Source: an uncultured Desulfotignum sp. (GTDB taxonomy: Bacteria; Desulfobacterota; Desulfobacteria; Desulfobacterales; Desulfobacteraceae). Taken from it: 21,741 nucleotides of DNA. Position 1 is the stretch's first letter. Each line of letters starts with the position of its first letter. A model generated the notes under the pieces. It was not told where the DNA came from and did not search any database. It saw only the letters and a program-made list of their open reading frames with translations. The DNA is taken from NCBI GenBank assembly GCA_937951975.1, contig CALGAJ010000266.1, forward strand, positions 1 through 21,741, given 5' to 3'. Shown here in pieces: positions 14,414 through 20,298 of the stretch. The translations under genes and the position numbers were made by a program.

Positions 14414-14845
14414 ATGACACATGAAGATAAAGGCAATTATGCCGGCAAACACCCGCATCTGAAAACCAACTCCCTGGTAGCGGAAAAACTGGAAAAGCTC
14501 AAAGATAAAAACCAGATCACCTGCGCTGCAGCTCACAGGGCCGCATCCGATCTCAACATGTCTCCCAAAGAGGTCGGTGCTCAGGTGGATTTGATGGAAC
14601 TGCGGCTGGTTCAGTGTCAACTGGGGCTTTTTGGGCATACGCCGGGATCCGGACAAACGGATGAAGATATCCAGGTGCCGGATGACCTGAAGCTGCGCCT
14701 GGACAGTGCGACCCAAGAAGGCCGGATATCCTGCAAAGCCTGCTGGGATATTGCCAGAGAATTTAAAATGAGCCGCATGGATATGGGCGCTGTCTGCAAA
14801 AAAATTGACCTGCGTATCAAGCCCTGTCAATTGGGGGCATTCTAA
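14414..14845 (+). CDS. Unknown protein, tandem duplication of a Cys/CQLG module
   Basis: This soluble 143-aa protein belongs to a family I do not recognise. It consists of two copies of a ~52-residue module, residues 22-73 and 92-143, offset by exactly 70. Shared positions include I35/I105, C37/C107, A44/A114, M49-S50/M119-S120, G55/G125, R64/R134 and the motif CQLG at 68-71/138-141, followed by a Phe. The two cysteines are 31 residues apart in both copies. The predicted helix-turn-helix-like pattern (A...A....MS...G....I..R) could bind nucleic acid, and the cysteines could bind a metal. Both are inferences. ATG 14414 has GGAAAG about 7 nt upstream, and an upstream in-frame ATG at 14333 would add 27 hydrophobic residues and lacks this. 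The DUF503 gene follows after 8 bp. Confidence 0.8.
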   Translation: MTHEDKGNYAGKHPHLKTNSLVAEKLEKLKDKNQITCAAAHRAASDLNMSPKEVGAQVDLMELRLVQCQLGLFGHTPGSGQTDEDIQVPDDLKLRLDSATQEGRISCKACWDIAREFKMSRMDMGAVCKKIDLRIKPCQLGAF

Positions 14846-14853
14846 ACGCTGTC

Positions 14854-15141
14854 ATGGTGGTGGGATGCGGTCGGATCCGGTTGCGCCTGTTTGATGTGCA
14901 CTCACTGAAGGCCAAGCGCAGTATTGTACGATCCACTGTGGCCCGGATTCAGAACCAGTTCAAGGCGGCCGCAGCAGAAACCGGGCGGAACGACAGCCAT
15001 GAATGGGCTGAGATCGGGTTCGCCGTGGTGGGCAATGATGCGGCCCTGGTCAACTCCCGAATGGACAAGATCTTCAATTATGTGGATGCCATGGGACTGG
15101 CCATGATTGCAGATACAAATATAGAAATCATTCATCTTTGA
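14854..15141 (+). CDS. DUF503 (YlxP-like) protein
   Basis: This 95-aa protein is of the DUF503/YlxP type, recognised from the N-terminal pattern with DVHSLKAKRSIVRS and the later AEIGFAVVGNDAALVNSRMDKI. The family is small, widespread and often found near translation genes (nusA-infB-rbfA in Firmicutes), but its molecular role is not settled. The start lies 8 bp after the CQLG gene and has no clear ribosome site, which suggests translational coupling. The stop overlaps the convergent release-factor-like gene by 10 bp. Confidence 0.88.
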   Translation: MVVGCGRIRLRLFDVHSLKAKRSIVRSTVARIQNQFKAAAAETGRNDSHEWAEIGFAVVGNDAALVNSRMDKIFNYVDAMGLAMIADTNIEIIHL

Positions 15142-15524
15142 TCTTTTTGTTCCGGTGGTTCAGCCAGTTTCTTCCGGGTTTTCCGGCGGCGCCGGCGTTT
15201 CTGTTTTTGAATTTTTCTGTCTGAGTCCGATATATCCGAAGGTTGTCTGCCGGATTGAAGGGCTTCGATTTTTTCAGCCAGGGCCCGCAGTGCCAGAAAC
15301 CGGTTCAGGTGCAGGGACCGGTGCTTGCCCACCTTGACCGACAGACCGGTGGCTTTGTGCCGAAGGAACACGGCTGAACAGGATTTGTTCACCTTCTGTC
15401 CGCCACGGCCGGATGATTTGATGAATTTTTCCTCCAGATCGCTTTTTCGGATCCCCAGTTTTTCCAGTTTCTGCTCCAGGGCCGCCTGTTTTTTTTCACT
15501 GGGTCCGGTATCACTTGATGCCAT
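15132..15524 (-). CDS. Small GGQ peptide-chain-release-factor-like protein
   Basis: This 130-aa protein carries the catalytic domain 3 of class I release factors without codon-recognition domains. SSGRGGQKVNKS has the GGQ at residues 41-43, the loop that triggers peptidyl-tRNA hydrolysis. The C-terminus is very basic (KQKRRRRRKTRKK). This layout is shared by ribosome-rescue factors such as ArfB/YaeJ and the mtRF-R/C12orf65 type, so rescue of stalled ribosomes is likely. The N-terminal part (LGIRKSDLEEKFIKSSG) fits the latter group better, which is an inference. I start at ATG 15524. ATG 15599 would add 25 residues and overlap the kinase gene, with its G-rich ribosome site too close. It is the last gene of the minus-strand run and overlaps DUF503 by 10 bp. 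Confidence 0.85.
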   Translation of the reverse strand: MASSDTGPSEKKQAALEQKLEKLGIRKSDLEEKFIKSSGRGGQKVNKSCSAVFLRHKATGLSVKVGKHRSLHLNRFLALRALAEKIEALQSGRQPSDISDSDRKIQKQKRRRRRKTRKKLAEPPEQKDQR

Positions 15525-15561
15525 ATTTTTACCCGTCTTTTCTGCGATTATCTTCCGGGTT

Positions 15562-17046
15562 TCATGCCGGGGATGCCTGTCCCCTGTCCGGATTGTCATC
15601 CACCAGACGGCTCAACCGGGAGAGTACCGGGTCAAAACAAGGGTTCACGGTCTGATACACGGTCTGATTCAATCGATCATAAAACCGGTGACACCCCATA
15701 TCCGGCTCAAATGTTTCCCCCACATGCACCATCTTTTTAACCGCTGTTTCATAGGAACCAAACACCCCCACAGCCATACCGGCATTGATGGCACATCCCA
15801 CGGAGGCGGAGCTTTTCACCTGATTTCTGCACGCCGGGATCCCGAACACATCGGCAAAAATCTGCATGAACAGATCCGAGTTGGCCCCGCCCCCGGAGAT
15901 CACCAGCAGTTTGAAAGAGCATTTCAGTTCCCGGGCCATGGGGTCCATGTGGTTTTTCATGGTCAGGGCAATGCCTTCTAAAAGGGAGCGGTACATATGC
16001 GCCCGGGTATGACGGCCGTCAAATCCGAACATCACCCCTTTTCTGAACACAGCCTCCTTTGGCGGGGCCCAGTCATGGATGGTCACCAGCCCGTCACATC
16101 CGGCCGGAACCCGGGCTGCTTCCCGGTTGAACCACTCAGCCACGGGCAGGCCTTGATCCCGGGCCTTTTTCACGACCCCGTCACCGAACTGGTCGCAGAA
16201 CCAGGACACCGTCCACATGCCCCGGCGAACCCCCATGCATTCATAGATGTACTGAAACGGAATTGACGCGGGAAACGGCCAGAAATGCGCGGCATCGGTC
16301 CTGTTTTCCCGGCCGTGGACCATGCCGCCGATATAGGTGCCTAATGAAACCAGGCCCTTTTCCGGGTCCAGTGCCCCGGCCCCCAGGGCCTCCACGGCTT
16401 TGTCATGGGCGGTGGCCACCACAGGCAGTCCTTCAGGCAGTCCGGTGATCTGTGCCACCGCTTGGGTGACATGTCCCAGGATCTCTCCGGGTTTTTTCAC
16501 ATCAAACACCATATCCCGGGTCAGGTGATTCCGGGAAAAGTCCCTGTCCCGGGGGCTCCAGTCCCAGGTATCCGGGTCCATGGGCCAGTATCCGATATAA
16601 TTGGCACAGGTGTCTTTGCGTTCGCCGGTCAGACGCCAGGTGATATATCCGGATGAAGTGGTGACATACCGGACATGGCCGAACGCGTTTTCCCAGGTAT
16701 AAGGTGCGTTCATCCGCTTGTCCATCCAGGAGATCAGAGGATAGGCAAGATCCCCGTTTTCTTTTACCAGGGCCAGACAGCACCGGATCACGCACAAACC
16801 CATGGCTGCAATCTGCTTGACATGTCTGCCCGGCAGCCCTTCAAACCGGTCCATGGCGGTTTTAAGGGCTGTTTTCAGGGCATCCCACAAATCGTCATCC
16901 GGATGGATGGCCTGCTGCGGGGCCGGTATCTCCATGGGTCTCAAGGGATGCGAAGCTTCGCACACCACGGTGCCGGACAGATCAAATATCACCACTTTGG
17001 CACTCTGGGTGCCTACATCCACGCCCATCAGACAGGTATCAGCCAT
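15562..17046 (-). CDS. FGGY-family carbohydrate kinase, substrate unknown
   Basis: This 494-aa protein phosphorylates a sugar, polyol or sugar acid with ATP. The N-terminal phosphate loop is GVDVGTQSAK (8-17), ISWMDKR (105-111) is the WxDxR motif, and Asp215 in AHDKAVEALGAG is the expected catalytic base. The C-terminal ATP site reads ISGGGANSDLFMQIFADVFGIP-like and is intact. The usual SGQ.HG substrate loop near residue 85 is replaced by GLCVIRCCLALV, so standard xylulose, glycerol or gluconate specificity should not be assumed. The start is ATG 17046, 20 bp after the oxidase stop. AAGGAG lies about 16 nt upstream, farther than usual. An ATG at 17118 would overlap the oxidase. Its place in an ETF/FAD-oxidase operon recalls E. 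coli ygcE (from memory). Confidence 0.88.
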   Translation of the reverse strand: MADTCLMGVDVGTQSAKVVIFDLSGTVVCEASHPLRPMEIPAPQQAIHPDDDLWDALKTALKTAMDRFEGLPGRHVKQIAAMGLCVIRCCLALVKENGDLAYPLISWMDKRMNAPYTWENAFGHVRYVTTSSGYITWRLTGERKDTCANYIGYWPMDPDTWDWSPRDRDFSRNHLTRDMVFDVKKPGEILGHVTQAVAQITGLPEGLPVVATAHDKAVEALGAGALDPEKGLVSLGTYIGGMVHGRENRTDAAHFWPFPASIPFQYIYECMGVRRGMWTVSWFCDQFGDGVVKKARDQGLPVAEWFNREAARVPAGCDGLVTIHDWAPPKEAVFRKGVMFGFDGRHTRAHMYRSLLEGIALTMKNHMDPMARELKCSFKLLVISGGGANSDLFMQIFADVFGIPACRNQVKSSASVGCAINAGMAVGVFGSYETAVKKMVHVGETFEPDMGCHRFYDRLNQTVYQTVNPCFDPVLSRLSRLVDDNPDRGQASPA

Positions 17047-17066
17047 GATCGGATATCCATTGCTCC

Positions 17067-18407
17067 TTATGCAGGGTTGCTGTTTGGGTTTGTGCCGGAT
17101 TTTTCCTGATCGGCCCAATGCCGGATCACGGTCTTTGCCCGGATAAATTCATCATGATTTTCCGGCACCAGGTTCACGTGCAGGCATGAATTTGCCGCAT
17201 GTCCGAAAATGATCCCGGACACCCCGGTATCGGCCATGTCGGTTTCAAGGTTTTGCACCTGCTCAGACACTGACATGTCAGGCCGGATCAGATCATATCC
17301 CAGCCGGTAAATCCGGTCATCTTTTTGCCGGACACCGGCGGTCACATGGCTCACGGCATGGGGGGCGGCCTTTCTGAACAGCCGGATCCGGGACAGATCC
17401 CCATGGGAGGTGGCGGCAAAAGAGGCATCTGCATCGCCTCCGGCCTGTTCCGCCGCATCCATGAGCTGTGCTGCCAGGTCTGTCATGGCCGGTTCGCTGC
17501 TTCCGTGCAGTTCCAGGTACACGGCCCCGGCAGCAGTGGGATCCACCGCCGGCATGGACCGGAACACCGGATGAGCTTTTTTGAACCTGTGAATGATCTC
17601 CAGGGTTTTTGAATCCATCAGTTCCATGGCCGCCATGATTGTCCTGCCAAAGTCACCGGATGATACCGGGTCTGATTTCAGGCGGTCAATGAATTCAGGG
17701 GCCTGATCCGGACATGGGAAAAAAAACACCATTCCCCACATCTGGGGGGGCATCGGCATCAGCTGCAAGGTCAGCTCCGTGATTATCCCAAGGCCGTTGT
17801 CACCGCTAAGAAAGGCATCCTGGGACTGTTTCAGGTTCAGTTTATGGAAGGTTTCCCGGATATTCACTCCCTGCACTGCCCGGATGTGCTGCCGGGCCCG
17901 TTCATAGGCATGGACACAGATTCCTCTGGCATTGGTGGCGGCCATGCCGCCGATGGTTGCCGTATCTTCAGTGGGGTCCGGGGGCCAGAACCACGGGGAC
18001 GGATCCTTTTGAAACCGCTCCAGCACGGCCAGAGAAGACCGGCCCCATTGGCCGGCATTGTCAAACCGCCGGGATGCGGTCTGGCGGACCAGGTCCGCCA
18101 GGATCACCCCGGGCTGGACCTTCAGGCGGTAATTCCCGGCTGAATCCAGGGTCATGTCGGTGATCCGGTTCATGGCGGACAGATTCAGGATATGGCCGGT
18201 ATGGGGCACGGCACGGCCGTCAATGCCGGTGCGGCTGCCCTGGACCGTGACCGGGATCTGCCGGTCAGAGACCTGTGTCAACACCTGCCTGATCTGGGAT
18301 TTTGTCGATGGAAAAGAAATGGTGTCGGCCTTGCCGGACCGCAGGGACTCATCCCGGAGATATTCCGTGTGCCGGGCCGGATCAAACGGCTGGATCAGGG
18401 AGGTCAT
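17067..18407 (-). CDS. FAD-binding oxidoreductase with shortened C-terminus (second oxidase)
   Basis: This 446-aa protein has a PCMH-type FAD domain followed by part of the FAD-oxidase C domain seen in D-lactate dehydrogenase/GlcD-like enzymes. QGSRTGIDGRAVP (56-68) is the diphosphate loop and TATIGGMAATNARG (149-162) the second flavin loop. GHAANSCLHVN carries His403 and His410, matching the paired His ligands of D-2-hydroxyacid dehydrogenases, though the usual GDGN between them is lost. The chain ends about 36 residues after this motif, so the terminal EHGxG segment and the DPxGxxNPG end are missing. No remnant is visible before the kinase start 20 bp away. The start overlaps the EtfA stop (ATGA). 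It may be a non-catalytic or electron-handling partner, like GlcE beside GlcD. Confidence 0.85.
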   Translation of the reverse strand: MTSLIQPFDPARHTEYLRDESLRSGKADTISFPSTKSQIRQVLTQVSDRQIPVTVQGSRTGIDGRAVPHTGHILNLSAMNRITDMTLDSAGNYRLKVQPGVILADLVRQTASRRFDNAGQWGRSSLAVLERFQKDPSPWFWPPDPTEDTATIGGMAATNARGICVHAYERARQHIRAVQGVNIRETFHKLNLKQSQDAFLSGDNGLGIITELTLQLMPMPPQMWGMVFFFPCPDQAPEFIDRLKSDPVSSGDFGRTIMAAMELMDSKTLEIIHRFKKAHPVFRSMPAVDPTAAGAVYLELHGSSEPAMTDLAAQLMDAAEQAGGDADASFAATSHGDLSRIRLFRKAAPHAVSHVTAGVRQKDDRIYRLGYDLIRPDMSVSEQVQNLETDMADTGVSGIIFGHAANSCLHVNLVPENHDEFIRAKTVIRHWADQEKSGTNPNSNPA

Positions 18408-19411
18408 TGCGGTTCCTGTGTCTGAATCAGCTGGGCCAGTTCCAGCAGTACCGGCACCAGGTCATCCACAATGCCCACGTCGGCTGACTGAAACACCGGG
18501 GCATCCGGATCCGTGTTAATGGCCACGATCCATTCGGCCTGACGGATCCCCGCACTGAATGCACCGGTGCCGGACACTCCGGCCACAATGCACAGGGACG
18601 GAGCCACCATGGTTCCGGACACCCCGATGAGATGGTCCATGGGCAGCCACCCGTTCATCACCACGGGCCGGGTGGCCCCGATCCGGGCGTTCAAGGCCCG
18701 GGCCACGGGCTTCATCTGTTCCAGGATCGATGCAGACCCCACCCCGTTTCCCAGAACCAGTATCCGGTCGGCCCCTGCCAGCCCGTCCTCAACCGCCACC
18801 GGAATGATCCGGGTGGATCGGATCCATGGCAGGGGTGCCATATCCATATCTGAAAGGTCTGTCACCCGGCACCCGGGATCCCGGGTCCATTTGAGGTCCA
18901 CACCGGCGGTGGCGGCTGCTGACAGACACCAGGGCGTCTGGTCCAGCACCAGGCGGGCCTGCAGATGGCTGCCGTAAACCAGGCGGTCCAGGGTCAGGGT
19001 GTCGGGTGAGCGCATCCTGCCGGTCTGAACCTGGAGGCAGGTCTGTCCCTGGAGACGAAATCCCAGCCGGGTGGCCAGGCAGTCTCCGTCATCACTGCCG
19101 GCAAACAGGTACAGGTCGTTGGGGGATTGCCGGTGTTTGTCCGCCAGCAGATCCAGAACCGGATCCGGCACGCCGGCATCGGACAGAGGCATCCTGTGCA
19201 CTTTAGTCAACCGCACCGGCCATTCTGGAAAACGCTCCGGGGCCGGTCCTGTGTACCCCATCCACAGCTCCAGAGAGGAGAGGACCCCGGCCAGAGAAGA
19301 CAACAGCGGCACCATATCCGCGGCCCGGGCTTCCATATCCCGGATATCCCCGGTCAGCACCGCTGTTCCGGTCATGACTTTTGTCCTGTTCATCGCTTCT
19401 GGCGTCATCAT
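18404..19411 (-). CDS. Electron transfer flavoprotein alpha subunit-like protein (EtfA)
   Basis: This 335-aa protein is the FAD-binding subunit of an ETF heterodimer that passes electrons from the neighbouring flavoprotein dehydrogenases towards the quinone pool or another acceptor. The C-terminal FAD domain has LGNGVGS, GATRPVV, NGWLPMDHLIGVSG, APSLCIVAGVSG and a closing AINTDPDAPVFQSADVGIVDD. Compared with standard EtfA, the QTG of the flavin site is VSG and the SGAIQH motif is SGTGAF. The residues equivalent to Thr266 and His286 of human ETF are therefore changed, while the Arg of the SRxxV motif is kept. The N-terminal half is poorly conserved. ATGA overlaps join it to EtfB and to the second oxidase. 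ATG 19408 is an alternative start. Confidence 0.87.
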   Translation of the reverse strand: MMTPEAMNRTKVMTGTAVLTGDIRDMEARAADMVPLLSSLAGVLSSLELWMGYTGPAPERFPEWPVRLTKVHRMPLSDAGVPDPVLDLLADKHRQSPNDLYLFAGSDDGDCLATRLGFRLQGQTCLQVQTGRMRSPDTLTLDRLVYGSHLQARLVLDQTPWCLSAAATAGVDLKWTRDPGCRVTDLSDMDMAPLPWIRSTRIIPVAVEDGLAGADRILVLGNGVGSASILEQMKPVARALNARIGATRPVVMNGWLPMDHLIGVSGTMVAPSLCIVAGVSGTGAFSAGIRQAEWIVAINTDPDAPVFQSADVGIVDDLVPVLLELAQLIQTQEPQ

Positions 19412-20298
19412 GACTTTTTTCCCACTCCCGGTATCCGCCCCAATGCCGGATAGTTTTCAAACAGCTGCTGGGCTTTTTTCTGCGGGCTGTGTCCTGTTAT
19501 CAGGGTGCAGGCCCGGGTGGATGCCGGCACCGGGTGCAGGACCGGCAAAGGATCCTTTTTTTGCGGATCCAGCCCTGTCAGGAACAGGTCCGCCGGCGTC
19601 ATCACCTGGATTTTTTGTTTTCCGGCAGACAGTTTCTGTTTGATGGTGGGAATCCGCAGGCGGTCATGGTCTGCGGCATTGCCCATCACCAGCACCAGGG
19701 GCGGGACCACGGCATGAACATGGCAGGCCCGGGGTGTCCGGCACAAAACCTGTAACTCTCCTTTATCATCAAAATCCAGACCTGCAACAGACATCAGGCA
19801 GGGCCATCCCAGCATTTCCGCCACCAGAGGTCCGGTCTGGCCGTGCTCCCCTGCCCCGCCCCGGGGTCCGAAAATCATCAGGTCCTGATTTTCGGATCTT
19901 TTTGCCCAGGCAGCAACAATTTCCGCCACGGCCCGGGGGGAAAACCACGGATCTGCATCCGGTGCCACCCGGACCGCCCGGTCAAATCCCACGGCATACA
20001 GATGGCGCAGAAACAGATCAGCCCCCTGGTCATCTACCGTGAGGGCGGTCCGTTCAATGTGGGGTGTCTTTCCAGCGTTGTGGTCCCTGCCCTCCCTGAT
20101 CCGGTTTTTCAGGTGCCGTTCAAAAGCCCGGGGCGGGTCTGCTAAGGCCAGTGCCATCTCCAGGGCACTTTCCTCATAACAATTGAATACCTGTCTGGCA
20201 AACCCTGAATCCACCGGACCCTGCCCCTTCACCTGCCAGTCTTTGGCCGGTACCATACTGTAATCGCAGATTGTCTTGAAACAGACGGTCAGTTTCAT
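19408..20298 (-). CDS. Electron transfer flavoprotein beta subunit-like protein (EtfB)
   Basis: This 296-aa partner of the EtfA-like protein starts with the family opening MKLTVCFKTICD. NCYEESALEMALAL follows, then FDRAVRV with its Asp-rich strand, and GPRGGAGEHGQTGPLVAEMLGWP near residue 145-165, the counterpart of the nucleotide-binding loop. The beta subunit binds AMP in ordinary ETF or a second FAD in bifurcating ETF. I cannot tell which applies here. It is somewhat longer than the usual ~260 aa, with an Arg/His-rich insertion near residues 55-80 and a C-terminal tail after the GKQKIQV region. It overlaps the upstream oxidase and the downstream EtfA by ATGA each. Confidence 0.87.
   Translation of the reverse strand: MKLTVCFKTICDYSMVPAKDWQVKGQGPVDSGFARQVFNCYEESALEMALALADPPRAFERHLKNRIREGRDHNAGKTPHIERTALTVDDQGADLFLRHLYAVGFDRAVRVAPDADPWFSPRAVAEIVAAWAKRSENQDLMIFGPRGGAGEHGQTGPLVAEMLGWPCLMSVAGLDFDDKGELQVLCRTPRACHVHAVVPPLVLVMGNAADHDRLRIPTIKQKLSAGKQKIQVMTPADLFLTGLDPQKKDPLPVLHPVPASTRACTLITGHSPQKKAQQLFENYPALGRIPGVGKKS

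Noticed and set aside
16675..17109. Plus-strand frames opposite the FGGY kinase and the oxidases (also 18567-18977, 19071-19643, 20298-21011)
   Set aside because: They arise from GC-rich third-position bias of the minus-strand genes. They are Pro/Gly/Arg-rich and lack starts with ribosome sites.
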